Below, one piece after another: positions 12,279 through 24,133 of a stretch of 64,000 bases of DNA (positions are counted from its first letter, which is position 1; every line of letters starts with the position of its first letter). The translations under genes and the position numbers were made by a program. The notes beneath the pieces are model-generated. The model had not been told where the DNA came from. It ran no database searches and saw only the letters and a list, made by a program, of their open reading frames with translations. The stretch comes from Dactylis glomerata (Eukaryota; Streptophyta; Magnoliopsida; Poales; Poaceae), in assembly GCA_007115705.1 (NCBI GenBank), contig QXEO01000464.1, forward strand, positions 3,211,716-3,275,715, written 5' to 3'.

Positions 12279-15200
12279 TCAAGGGGCAGGTGGAGCTGTG
12301 GTAGTAGAGATGTCGGCTTCAGGAGTGCCGGACCCAGCAGAAGGAATGGAGCCATCACCTCTGCCTGGGACAGATCCCTGTTCCGGGGCATCAGTGTCGG
12401 CTTCTTCAGTTTCATCTTCATCTTGGCTGGAGTCGGAGCCCTCAGTATCGGCAGTATCCTTGGCGTAGTCCTCCTTCTTCTCTGGCTCGCGGATGTCCCG
12501 GACAAAAGCATCTGTGTCGGCATAGTCCACATAACTGTGGGCCAGTTCCCATCGACGTCGGATGTGATCCGGATCCGTGGTCCAGATGGATCCCTCGCGC
12601 ACAGTGTGCAAAGTTTCCAAGTCAGCTTTTTCGTACCAGGAGAGGAAGTAGCTGAGAGCTTCGTCAGCTCCCACCCTTGCACCAGAATCCCGCCATTCCT
12701 AGAGCCGAACCTTGGCAAGTTGCAGATCGTTGCCGAGATCAACAGGATCTGTGGGTGTCCTTTGTCCCGGCCAGAGGGTAGAATATGCCTCCTGGGCACC
12801 AAGAAAGAGTTCTTCAGTGTATAGGGTCATGGCATTCTTCCGGGACTGCAGGGCCAACAGCTGTTCCGACAAGTCCCAGCTGGCTGAGTCAACCGGAACA
12901 CCCTGGCTCTCTCGATCCAACTGCAAAGCCCTCTCAACGTCTTCGACGGAAGCAGGGAACATGTCTGAAAAATAGAAAGTATGTTAGCAAAAGAATGATA
13001 TGTCGGAGAAGAGGTGGTGCCAGAAAATGTCAAGATATGTCGGGAAGGAAAAAGGAAAAGGATTTGAAGCTTACTGGCAAGGTCGGCATTGAGCTGAGCA
13101 ACTGTAACTTCCCATTTCGTAGCCTGCTCCTTCAGGCTAGTCAGTTCAGCACGGGAGTTGGAGGCATCAGTCTCGGATTCAACGAGCAGCTCCTGGGTCT
13201 TCTTCAGTTGGCCCTCCCTCTGCTCCTTCTCCTCAAGAAGCTCAACAACCCGGCCCTTCAGTTGCTCAACTTCAGCCTTGTGCGTGGCATCCCGGTCGTC
13301 CAACTGCTTGGCCACATCCACTGAGGGCATACAGTCCTGGTGGCGGGCCTCCAGTGCAGCTTTCTCATCTGCGAGGATTTGAAGTTAAGAGAGTGTGAAG
13401 ATAGGAAACAGTGACAAGAGTCAAAGGATTTGAAGAACAAGTGAAGTAGCAAAGAGTCAGTGATATCCGGCATACCAGTCAGCTCCTTCACCCTCTGAAG
13501 AAGCGCGGTGACTTGGGCCTCAGTAGCAGCTAAATTATGCCGGTGAAGGGTTAGATGTCGGCAATAGAAATATTCCGAAGCAAAAGAATGCAAGGTATCC
13601 GGCATAAAGGGAATGTTGGTTGAGTTTACCTTTCTGGCGCAGTTCCAGCCGAAGCTTGCTATGCTCGTCAGAGAGCTTCCGGTGCTCGCACACCAAGTCA
13701 TGGAACATGTCGGTGCGGGCGTTATTCATGCGCTGCAAAAAAGACAGGATTTGAAAGGTTATAGCAGAAGACTAGCATATCAGTGCAATTGAAGATTGTA
13801 CAAAGAGTTCATTATATTGAAGACCCGGCATAGGTGCTGCGCACTTATCCCGGCCCTCGGTGACTAGGATTTGAAGCTTGAATCGAGCTTATATCTCGAT
13901 CAAGAGAATTTTAAAAAGAGCTTAAGATATTAGTATATTAAAGACCCGGCATAGGTGCTGCGCACCTATCCCGGCCCTCGGTGACTAGGATTTGAAGCTC
14001 AGATCGAGCTTATATATTGGATAGTTAATCTGAAAAGAGCTAAGTACAAAAGCTAATGGAAAATCCCGGCTGCCCGTATCCCGGACAGCCGACATTTTCG
14101 GGGACTGGGGATATGTATGTATAGAAAAGTATAGAAAAAACTTACATTGGTGGCGTCGGCCAAGCGGTGAAGTCTTTGCTGGAGGCTGAGAAGCTCGCAG
14201 GCAATCGGGATGGGCTTCGCAGCCAGGATATCAGCTGGATTGCCAGTGGCCGAAGCTTCAGCAAGCTTCTTGCTTCTGGAATCAGCTGTGTCCAAGCTGT
14301 CGGCATCGTTCCACTTGCTGTAATAGTCCTTGAGAGACCCAAGGCTATGATCACTCTTTGTCAGCAGTGAGACGCGGCCCTCGAGCTCCGGCGTGTCAAA
14401 GAAGCTAGGCCTGTAGCTGGGCTGAAATGCTGCCTTGCCCATGTGCAGAGGCCGGGATTGTGTGCCGGCCTTGGTCTCTTTGATCTAGAGGGCGCTGGAC
14501 TTGACCGAGGCAGAGGTCTTGGCCAGAGCAGAGGTCTTGGCCGGGGCAGAAGTCTTGGCCGGGGTAGCAGGCTTGGCCGGGGCAGGAGCCTTTTCAGATG
14601 ATGGAGTCTTGGGCGCTGGCTGCTCCGACGCGGCAGGTGCGGCTTGTCCGGCTGAGGCAGGTTCCGGAATGGTCTGGACTTCCGGCACAGCAGGGCCCTT
14701 TCCTTTGATGTCTTCAGTAGTGCCGACGTTGCTGGCAGGCGCGCCGGAGTCTGGGGCGTCATGTTGGGCTCCTGTGTCCATGTGGACATCAGAAGCCGAA
14801 GGTTCTTGTTGAGCCCCCGAGTCCATGTGGACATCGGGGGCAGAATGATCTTGCTCCGGTGGAGGATTGCCCCTCACTGGGGAGGTGGATTTAGCAGGCG
14901 CAGGCGAAGATGCCGGCGCCGGTGAAGTAGTATGGCTTGCTGAAGGTATGTCGGGGGTGGCAGTGGCCGCCGGCTTCTTAATGTTGGGCTGGGTGCTTGT
15001 GCTGGAAGCATGTTCCGGAGCAAGAGGAGCCCTGAAAGAGAGAAAACGCTAAGTTAGTAATCAAAGCAAGAGATATGTCGGAGGCAGTGCAAGGAAAAGA
15101 GACTCACCCCGAGGCAACAGGTCGAGGTTTCTTCGGGCGAGGCGCCGAGACCTTCTGCCTCTTCTGTGCCGGCTCTTGGTGGGGCTTGACCCCGCGCTTC

Positions 15201-16684
15201 TTACCAGCGCGTGCGCCTGTAGGGGGAGGTCCCTGACTTAATGGCACAGCATCGATCACTTCATCATCTAGGATTGCTGAGGATGGCATTGGAAAGGCGT
15301 AAGCAACGGGGGTTTCCGGAAAAGCATAAGCTAGAGGTGTCGGGCAGATAAATGTCATGCAGTCTTCATCGGAGTCATTGTCACTCCAGTCTTGAGTGAA
15401 ATGCTGGGATGAAGAGGCCTTACCCACGGCAGAGGCAGTGCGGGTGTTCCGGGGCAGCTTGTCCCAGTGATCCGGATCCTCAGCATCCGCAGCGGTGCGG
15501 TCTGCCGCGATCTGGATCCGGGAGTTCTCCATGCTCTGAAAGCTGAACTTCTACATAAGGCAAAGTAAATGGGTTAGAAGCAAGAAGTATGCCGGTACAA
15601 GAAGTATGTCGTACCAAATAGAATAAATATGTCGGCAAATAACAATATCTCAGATCAGGCATGATAAGTGTCTATATCCTGGACAAAGAAAATATGTGTC
15701 GACCAAAGTGTTTACCGTGGGGGCGGGCCTATCCCGGCTGTATGGTTCGAATCCACAGGCAAAAGTGGCCTGAGTGGACTTGCAGATGTCCTTGATGCGG
15801 TGTAGAATGTCGGCCCGAATCAACTCATGAGTGGAGTGTCAGGTGGGGTCCATGGGCCCGCTCATCTGGCAAATCTTATGTGGCCGGCGCTGCAGAGGAG
15901 AGACGCGCCAGCTGATGAAGCATGCCACTAAGTCTTGAGAGGTGAGGCCGGCATCCCGGAGCTCGCCCTTAACCCGGTGGAGAGCGTTCACCGGCATCAT
16001 GGAGCCCTTCGGGTTATAGGACCAATTCTTCATCACCAAGGGTGGCTCGTCCACAAATGGCGGCAGGTTGAGCAGATCCATGTCCGTGATGTTCTTAACA
16101 TAGAAGAAGCTTTTCTGCCACTTCTTGCAAGATTCCAGCAACTCCACCTTGGGGAAGTCCGAGCCCTTCCAGGACATGATGGTGGCCACACCACATTAAG
16201 TCATGGGGCGGTCCCTCTTCTCCTGAGCAGTCTCCGGCGGGTCATCCCTGCTCCGGGGTGGTTCTTGGACAACCTGCTTCCGCAGTTGGAAGTACTTTGC
16301 CCAAGCCTGGGTGAAGGGCTCTATGCCGGCGAAGCCCTCGCAGAATGCAGCGAAGGCAGAGAGGATCATCACTGCGTTGGCTAGGATATGATGAGGTTGC
16401 AGGTCGTAGGTGTCGAGGAAGTCCCGGAAGAAGTCCGACGCCGGCAAACCGAAGCCCCGCTCGAAGTGGGCGATGAAGACAACTCACTCGCCGGGTTGAG
16501 GTGCCAGCGCAATCTCTCCCGCCGGTAGCCGGCATGCGATGCCCTCCAGGACTCTCCTGGTGGATACAATCCAGGATATGTCAGCCGGGGTAACCTTCGA
16601 CCCTTCCCAGCCGGAGCGTCCTTGGAGCTGGGCCGAGATATCTTCTCTTGAGGCCGAGGTACCCATCATGCTTGAGGAAGCCAT
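12279..16684 (-). pseudogene. T1 antisense spliced gene, decayed copy
   Basis: This is the homologue of the T2 antisense gene. By analogy the exons are 15716-16684, 15108-15550, 14146-15031, 13630-13732, 13476-13529, 13075-13368 and 12279-12964. GT and AG dinucleotides are present at every junction. Exon lengths equal those of T2 or differ by multiples of three in total coding length (exon 2 shorter by 6, exon 3 by 18, exon 7 by 21). The frame is broken only by substitutions, for example a TGA near 16481, a TAA near 16193 and a TAG near 12696. Encoded features are an N-terminal gypsy-type transposon domain, a Pro/Ala-rich middle with repeated DVHMD[ST]GA, coiled coil and an acidic C-terminus. 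Splicing is inferred, not shown. Confidence 0.75.
13810..14053. repeat. 121-bp tandem duplication inside an antisense-gene intron
   Basis: Two units, with agacccggca at 13821 and again at 13942, share gtgctgcgcac, atcccggccctcgg and tgactaggatttgaag. T2 has one unit at 34270-34350. The duplication lies between the inferred exons 3 and 4 of the antisense gene. Confidence 0.85.
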
Positions 16685-17720
16685 CTCGATGGCCGGAATC
16701 TGGCGTGAGAGCCAGAGTCCCGTGATGTTAGTCCTATCATGATCCGGGAAAAGAGGGAGGTTAGTCTCTCCGGCATACTACTCTCACCAAAGTTAGCAGA
16801 AAAAGAAGATCTGCCATCGCAGTGAAAATCGGAAACAAACATGGGTAAAACTTCTAAGGAAGAACACATGTGAAGTGCTAAGGAACATTGCTAGCAATGC
16901 TAATCGAATCTGAGGGATATCAAGCAAAGTAACTATCGCAGATCCAAGCCAGTATGGTTACCATTGCTAAGCTACAGAAAAGCATGGGAAAGGAAGAACA
17001 GAGAAGGAGAAGCTCACCGGAGCTGGGTCCGCAGCGGTGGAACAGCAACGGCGAGCGTTCAGAAGAAGTTCCGATCTCCCAACAAAGTCACAAAGATGAG
17101 CAGCGGCGGCGTCGTCGACGGAGGTGTCGGACATCGTCGAGCATCGGCGCCGGCGTGGAGCAGGCCGGCGGCGGCATTCCTTCTCTGGTTCCTCGGACCG
17201 GTGGCAAAGCGCAAGGGGCAGAGGGACAGAGGAGGAAGACAATACTGTGGGGGTAAAAAGAGCAGGTTACCCCCACCGCCGTATTTATACCGCAGACCAG
17301 GGTCGTGGGGGTCGTGGGGAGTGTTCCACTACCCTGACCATTTCTGCGGGAGGTCACCACGTCGCGGCACAGAGTGGGGCGGCGGTTACTATAACCGTGC
17401 CACTGGGCAATGATGGCAGGGATTAAATGCACTGTGAACCGTCACATCGTGTGACCGTTCGTGACGGCAGGGCGGTTGCAAGTTTCGATGCAAACTGTCA
17501 GCCTTAGCTTCTCAAGGAAGTCTCATTATGCCGGTATAGCTGCCCGGGGAATAAGCTACAGCCGGAATACTCTGGAACTGGCCGGATTAACTTGAGGAAA
17601 AGAAAGGAGCCGGTATATAGTGTGATCGCCGGCGTAAAATCATGCACCGGGATATAACAAAAGAGATATCATGTTAAACCTGCCAAGGCCCCTCAGTTAA
17701 GATTGGGGGACCTCGACAGC
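16685..17720 (-). promoter_or_regulatory. 5' UTR and promoter region of the T1 antisense gene
   Basis: Minus-strand TATA box gtataaatac is at 17281-17290. Immediately downstream in the sense of this gene is a complementary pair, gggggtaa/ttaccccc, at 17249-17274. A donor-like ccg|gtgagc near 17021 suggests an intron in the 5' UTR. The arrangement is repeated in T2. No start site can be proven from sequence. Confidence 0.55.
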
Positions 17721-17732
17721 TTCGGGGACTAA
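17721..17732 (+). other. Polypurine tract of T1
   Basis: ttcggggactaa abuts the 3' LTR; the T2 equivalent at 38031-38042 is ttcggggactag. It would prime plus-strand DNA synthesis. Confidence 0.65.
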
Positions 17733-18713
17733 TGTCGGGGGGATGACCCCCGGTAGGGTCAAGAGACTAGAAAGATACAAAGAATAAGGTTGACTTTATG
17801 TCGGTTGACCTAGATGGGGTCTGGCCGGAATATATGAGTGACGACCAGACCGGCATATAAGTGTATCCCAGCGACAGTATATATACGCCAGAATATCCGG
17901 GATACCTATAGAGGAGTGCCGGTATATACATATATATGCCAGGATAATCAGGATAGCTATCGAGGTGTGCCGGCATATGCGTAGATATACCGGCTTAACT
18001 TTCTGATATATTGTGCAGGGGCAGGGGAGGCCGGATTACCCGACCTTCATAGGTCATTGGTCCGGCATATAGGTCCTGGATGAGGCCAACGGTCATATCC
18101 GGGATACATAAGTCAACTAAGGTGTCATATCCCTACAATCAAGGAGAGTCCCAGAGGAGTATGGAGGGAGATCATGTTGACAGGGTGCACAGTGGAGGTT
18201 TACCTACCCTCACTGTGCACAAGTACAGCCCTTACCTCACAGTGGTAAGGTCACAGTCCAGGAAGTACAAGCTACAGCAAGGGCAAGTCCCATCGAGAGC
18301 AATCAGGAGAAAGTCAAGGGTGTATGCCTTCGTCAGCATGCCCTATTTGGAGTGTAGTTGGTGTCTTTGGTCTCACATGACCGTTGTAACCCTGGCCACC
18401 ACTATATAAGGTGGCATGGGGAGCCCTGGTAAAGGGTTGGTCTCTCAGTGTTCCTACACTTAGCAGTTCATCTTCCTCCTCTAGCAGAGAGCTTGGAAGC
18501 ACCATTGTTGAGTATTCCATCGATCCAAATATATATACAGGCAGTAGAGCAGGAGTAGGGGTGTTATCTCCTTACGAGAGCCCCGAACCTGGGTAGATCA
18601 GTGTTCCTTTCTGTCGTGCTTTTCAGCTCGTTCCCCTCTCCCGAATCCTCCAGCATCTAGTTTGGCCCCCATTTAAGCCTACCCATGGCATATGTTGTTT
18701 CACCATGATGACA
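17733..18713 (+). repeat. 3' LTR of T1 (981 bp)
   Basis: It is a full-length match to 3604-4584 with about 17 mismatches by eye, mostly transitions. Its TATA box is at 18403-18410. It is followed directly by gtgga. Confidence 0.95.
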
Positions 18714-19353
18714 GTGGAGGACTTGGGCCCCGGGCACGAGCAAGGCCCAGGTGGGCTACTGCCTTCTTCTTCTATTATTTATTTTTAATCTGTTTCCTTT
18801 TTCCTTTTTCTGTTTTCTTTAAAACTTCATGTCCTCTTCAAATTTGATTCAAAATGATTCAAACCAACTTTATAAAGTTTCTAAAGTTCAAGACAACAAT
18901 CCAGATTAGTAACAAACATGTTTTCAGAACAAAACAAGATTTTTAATAAAAGGTTTTAATTGAACCTAAAGGCTTTGTTTGCATAAAATAATAGAAATAG
19001 AGTTGAACTCAATTCTTTCTAAATTAGTATAATATTAGCTTATAAGATAATGATTGAGAACATACTCAATCATGGTTTGGAAAGCAAGCTAATGAATAAA
19101 GCAGCTTTTCTAAAACAACTTTTGCAAGCAAGCTTGCATAAAGTTGATTAAGAGCAAGAAATAATACTTTGATTTTTGGTTTTTCTCAAAGAGGTTCCTT
19201 AAGAAAAGTAATAGAAGTTTAAAATAGTTTTCTAATAGAGTTTTCAATTAGACTCAAAAGTTTTTATATCCCTGTGAAATTCCAATCATCTCAAGCAAAA
19301 CAAAAGCAAAAAAAATTTCCCCCAAAATTTGATAAAATCTTGGGATGTTACAT
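18714..19353 (-). mobile_element. Right part of the LTR element split by T1
   Basis: Non-coding and AT-rich after a GC-rich first 60 bp. Its minus-strand start is TGTAACATCCC at 19353, which suggests an LTR terminus. The adjoining sequence from 19354 is the interior of another LTR (S1). The simplest reading is an old element inserted in the S1 LTR and itself cut by T1. Confidence 0.5.
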
Positions 19354-20416
19354 TGCGTAGGGCTACGAAGCACTCCTTAAAGTTCATCAAGTACTTGACA
19401 AACCCCACTCATAGAGATATCCAAATCAAATCACAATTCAAGATAGATATTATTGCAACTTAGACCAAGTACTAACACGGTGCACACACTGTCAATATTA
19501 CACCATGAAAGGAGGAAAAGATCACTTCAATACTATCATAGCAATAATTATTCTCATAATCCATAAGAGATCACAATTGTAGCCTAGGCCAAGTACCACC
19601 ATGATGCACGCACTATCACCATTACACCATGGCAGGAGGAATAGATTACTTTAATAACACCACTAGAGTACACATAATATCTAAATAATGACATCTACTT
19701 GTTCAACATGATACAAAGCTCACGATCACATAAAGATCACATCATGGGAGAGAGAGGTGAACCACATAGCTACCGGTAGAGCCCTCAGCCCCGGGGATGA
19801 ACTACTCCCTCCTCATCATAGGAGATAGCAAGGTTGATGGAGATGGCGGTGAGGTCAATGGAGACGGTGGAGATGGCGATGGAGACCGATGGAGGTGGCT
19901 CCGGGGGCACTTCCCCGCCCTGACAGGGTGCCGGAATAGAGACTTCTATCCCCCGAAATTTGGCTTCGATGGCGGCGGCGCTGCGGAACTGTTCTGGAAA
20001 TTTCGCTGACTCCTTTAGGGTTTTCCATCCCGAGGCTTCTTATAGGCGAAGGGGCGATGTCAGAGGGAGAGCAAGGCGCCCTCACGCGGGGCTCGTGCGG
20101 CCAGGGGCCTGGCCATGCCACCCCTGCGTGTGGGGCCCTGGTGGCCCCCCCTCTGACTCTTCTTCGGATCTCTGGAAGCTTCCCGATGAAATAAGACTTC
20201 AGGATGTGGTTTCGTCCAATTCCGAGAATATTTCCTGTGTATCACTTCTAAAACACAAAAATAGCATAAAACAGGGAACTGGCACTATGGCAACTCGTTA
20301 ATAGGTTAGTTCCGAAAAATGCATAAAAGTGCCACGAAGTGTAACGAAACAATAGGCAAATGGTGTAAAAACAAGCATGGAGCATCAAAAATTATAGATA
20401 CGTTGGAGACGTATCA
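19354..20416 (-). repeat. S1 3' LTR, partial (Athila-type, minus strand)
   Basis: The right end has gatacgttggagacgtatca followed by an inverted PPT. The segment from about 19740 resembles the S2-S4 LTRs: a tctccgtcgccatc-like GC-rich leader, a TATA-like cttataggcg near 20039, and a conserved tail from about 20205 (ccgagaatatttcctgtgtatc). The left portion is missing where the foreign LTR starts at 19353. Confidence 0.75.
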
Positions 20417-20431
20417 GCATCCCCAAGCTTA
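20417..20431 (-). other. Polypurine tract of S1
   Basis: gcatccccaagctta on the plus strand, which reads taagcttggggatgc in the element's own sense, next to the LTR end. The same motif flanks the S2, S3 and S4 LTRs. Confidence 0.8.
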
Positions 20432-23400
20432 ACTCATACTCATCCTCAAGTAGGTAAATGATAATAAAAGAAATAATTTTTGAGGTGACATGCACCTACA
20501 CAATCTTGATCAAATATGTAAGCATTTGTGAGCTGGGATCAAAAGAACTTAAAACATGGGCATGAAAGATATAATCTTGACAATAGAAACTTAGCAACCA
20601 TGTTGTAACATGAAAATGAACACAAACAAAAGATCATGAATAATGAAACAATGAAAGTCAAACGTGTGTTCAAATCATAAGGAAAAACATACAATTGGTT
20701 TTCAGCTTGTCCTTCATAGAGAGCAAAACATAAATGCATAGGACACCTTCAAGTTTAAGAGGGCGACTAGATACAAATAATTTGAGAACAAGTGAAACCA
20801 ACAATATGAATCAATCAATGAAACTTTGGGACAATGCATATTACACTAAGAATGACAACTATGCTCTCTTAATGGTGCATAAAGATAGAAGGTGGTGACC
20901 TCAACATAAAAGTAAAAGAAGGCCCTTCGCAGAGGGAAGCAGTGATTGGCAATTTTATAACCCTTCAAAAAATTATGGTACTTACCGGCTTTGAGCTCTC
21001 AGTGCCCCCATCAGAAGCATCTGATGGTTAAATTAATGCGAAGAACATTATGATCATATGCTTGACAAATCAAATAATGTTTGAAAACCGGTGTCCCGTG
21101 AATACGAGTACCCAAACCAGGCTAATTTACTTGAGTCCCAAGAAAGGCTTCGTGTCATTGTAGTAATATGCATATCATGAGAACCGCCATGGGGTACCTC
21201 CGTGCCCGATGACATGGAACAAGCACACACCAAAAGGACAGGACACAGACAGGAACACCTCGACATCTCTTTTTCTTTTTTTTTTTCCTTTTGTTTTAAT
21301 TTTTGGAATAAGCAATATGGAAGATAGCAAATCCGACCACTACGTACCCATGAGCTAAAAACAGTGGCACAAAATGAGAAGTAGTTGAAAGTTTTGGAAA
21401 GGTGGCACATGAAAATTTACTTTGGAATGGCTTACAAATACCATGCATAGGAGTTTATAGTGGACACAATGACAAACTTGGTTTTTAGGAGTTGGATGCA
21501 AGAGTAGAGCTCATACTTAGTACAAAATGAGGGCTAGCAAAAGACTGGGAGCGACCAACTAAGAGAGCAATAATGGCCATAATCATGCAAGCGAGAAAAA
21601 AATCATTGAAAGAAGCATAAAGTGGTATCACAGTCAAAAACCAAATGATCATAGAGCTATAGGTGACTTATTTTGTAGTCACATGGTGTAAGCATGCGCC
21701 AAGTCAACCCAAATAAAGCATCAAGGAGAAAAACCAAATTAATACTTCCAAATAATATAAACAACGCATGATTTTTTCAAAGGCTCATTAAGCAATCTCA
21801 GTTATTTGAGACAAGTCATGCTACAGAAAAAATCGCTAAGCATACTATCAAAAAGACATCAAGCACGACATGCAAAAGCCTAAGCCGCAGTCTACACAAG
21901 CTCCTTCTTGTACCACTTTTTTGCATAAAGCTTTTTCTCTTTTCCAACACCATTTGAACTTTTTATAAATACCTCTTTTGATAAAAACCAATAAAGACCA
22001 GAGGCAAAAATACACCTTGATTAAAAGATATAACAAGATCTGAATTCAAATCAAGGCAAAAATCGAAAGCTAAACGCAGTAGCAGAAAAAGAGAACACTC
22101 GTTGAACGATAAGTGTGAAAACTAGAGTGTTCTTGGCAATGAAAAGCGAGTTCATCTCCTCCAAAAGATGTGATCAAACCATTTATTGCAGCAAACTAAA
22201 CTAAACTAAACTAATACTGAAAACAAAAACAACTGACGCTCCAAGAAAAACACATAGTGCATGAAGCAATAAAAATATAGTGTCTTGAAAGGTGACCTAA
22301 TTTTTGCCGATTAAGAAGGGGTGCCTCGGGGGCATCCCCAAGCTTTGACGCTTGTACTTCTTGGATATTTCTTGGGGTGATGCATGGGCATCCCAAAGCT
22401 TGAGCTTTTTTCCATTCTTCAACTCATATCATCACTCTCCGATCCCTACACTTGAAAACTTCCTTCATACAAAACTAAACACAATTCTATTAGCAGCATT
22501 AGTGTAAGCATAACATTGAATTGACCCTTTTTGCTTCAGGTTTCAACCTAAAACCACCACATATTAAGCATATACTACTGTAGTAACTTCCCCAAAAGTT
22601 CCATGATCAAAAGAACTTCAAAAGAAAGCGATAAAGCGGCAAACACAAATATTGGCAGAAATCTGTCAAAATAGAATAGCTGAAAAAGGTCGAATTTTTT
22701 AGGGATTTTCTGTTAGTCAAATCAAAAAGTGTTCAACTAATGAAAGTTTGGATATAACCTGGGGCATATGCACAAGAAATCTCAGTTCCAAAAGATATAC
22801 ATAGAATTTATACGAATTTTTACGGTGCAGCACTGAAAACATTTCAGGACAGCAAATCCCCAATCTTTACCTCACTCGAATTAGAGGCTTCTCTTGGCAC
22901 AAAAACAAAAATAAAACGGGTAAGGAGTGGTTATTGCAGTAGTAATAACTTCCAAACTCAAATAAAAGAAAAGTACTAAAATTAAAAACAATGGATTATC
23001 TCCCAAGAGTGCTTTTCTTTAACGCCTTTGAGCTAGGCGCAGTAATTTGCAAAGATGCTCATGTGGGCACCATATAAGAGGCTTGAGGAAAAGGCGCCAT
23101 ATGGAACTTAAAGCAATAGAGAGCATAAAAAAAGCATAGGATGGAACACATTTAAATCTAAACCCTTCTATGAAAAATAGTCTTGTAAAGAGTAAGTCAT
23201 GAAAGCGCAACAAAGGAAAAAGCATAGAAAGACAAAACAAGTACAACTTCAAGAATTGCACATCAAGAGGGGAACTCAATATTGTTGAGATCCATCAACC
23301 ATGTTTCCTTCTCTCATAATAACTTTCAGTAGCATTCATGAATAGAATAAGATATAACTATCACATAAGATCCCTATCATGAGCCACTACATAAAAGGAT

Positions 23401-24001
23401 TATACTCCCCACATGAAACAATAGTAGAGGAGCAAATTCAATAGAATAATTTTCTCTCACCATAATCATCAGAGACAGGAGGCATATTATATCATCATAA
23501 CTAATTTTCTCCTCAAAAGTAGGTGAACTGAAAACATTATACTCATCATCATAAACTAGAGGCTTAGTATCAACACAAGCTAGAGAACAGCTATTTTTCA
23601 AAGCATATTCTTCAAACATATCATCATAAGAAGGAACATCACATATGGGAGATAAAATATTATCAGAACAAAATTTCTCCACTAAAACTGGGGAACTAAA
23701 AATATCATGCTTAACAAAACCATCTTCCCCAGCTTAGACTTTTCTATCATTAGCTTAACGATATTCAAAGCATTCGTACTACTAACATTGCTATGCAAAA
23801 TAACGCTCCAAAGGTTTTTCAATTTTTCTCTTCAAACACTTCATATCTAAACTCAGGAAAAAGACTACAGAACTCTTTGTTTTCATTAAGCCTAACTAGT
23901 GAAAATAAAACAAGAAACAAAAAGATGTAATTGTAGAATCTAACGGAAATAACTCTGAGCACTCACATAGGAGGATGCGAGTACCCTTTACCTTACCTCC
24001 C
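20432..24001 (-). mobile_element. S1 internal region, no gag or pol
   Basis: About 3.6 kb between PPT and PBS without reverse transcriptase, RNase H or integrase motifs in any frame. Blocks are shared with S2 and S3, such as ttatctcccaagagtgc near 22997. A PPT-like gcatccccaagctt recurs at 22332-22345. A T-rich tract lies at about 21268-21290. The only coding remnant is at 23377-23870. The element is non-autonomous. Confidence 0.75.
23377..23870 (-). pseudogene. S1 cargo ORF remnant with repeated SSP..EEK motifs
   Basis: The clearest open stretch is 23377-23682 on the minus strand. It contains FSSPTFEEK and, upstream in the same frame, FSSPVLVEK, each followed by an Asp/Tyr-rich segment. This suggests a degenerate repeat of roughly 50 residues. 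Similar acidic SSP/EEK/YDD proteins occur in Triticeae Athila-type elements as far as I recall; their function is unknown. The frame is interrupted upstream and downstream. Confidence 0.45.
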
Positions 24002-24015
24002 TGGCAACGGCGCCA
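24002..24015 (-). other. Primer binding site of S1 (tRNA-Asp type)
   Basis: tggcaacggcgcca on the plus strand, which reads TGGCGCCGTTGCCA in the element's sense. This matches the 3' end of plant tRNA-Asp, the usual primer of Athila-type elements. Confidence 0.8.
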
Positions 24016-24025
24016 GAAAAGAGAT

Positions 24026-24133
24026 TGATATCTACACATGCTTCTGTTCTTGTAGACACTTGTTGGGCCTCCAAGTGCAGAGGTTTGTAGAACAGCAGCA
24101 AGTTTCCCTTAAGTGGATCACCCCAAGGTTTAT
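24026..24133 (-). repeat. S1 5' LTR stub, cut by T2
   Basis: It starts tgatatctacaca next to the inverted PBS and contains ttgggcctccaagtgcagag, typical of a Triticeae LTR end. It stops at 24133, where T2 begins. The sequence right of T2 (38968) is LTR-like too but does not obviously complete this LTR. Confidence 0.65.

Larger units (their letters stand above)
3604..18713 (+). mobile_element. T1: full-length Tat-lineage Ty3/gypsy element, decayed
   Basis: The order is 5' LTR, PBS, gag-protease, pol (RT, RNase H, second RNase H, integrase), spacer, antisense gene, PPT and 3' LTR, 15.1 kb in all. A second, archaeal-type RNase H and an extra antisense ORF downstream of pol are known traits of the Tat lineage. 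Both LTRs are 981 bp and begin TG and end CA. By hand I count about 17 mismatches between them (about 1.7%), so the insertion is fairly recent. The flanking five bases are gcaga on the left and gtgga on the right, only 3/5 alike, so a clean target duplication is absent. All genes are interrupted by stop codons, so this copy cannot be autonomous. Confidence 0.93.

Noticed and set aside
12267..12824. Plus-strand ORF of 185 codons opposite antisense exon 7
   Set aside because: It lies opposite a conserved exon, its T2 counterpart is broken, and it has no domain.
24002..24015. tRNA-like sequence near PBS sites
   Set aside because: Only the 3' tRNA complement is present; no cloverleaf can be drawn.
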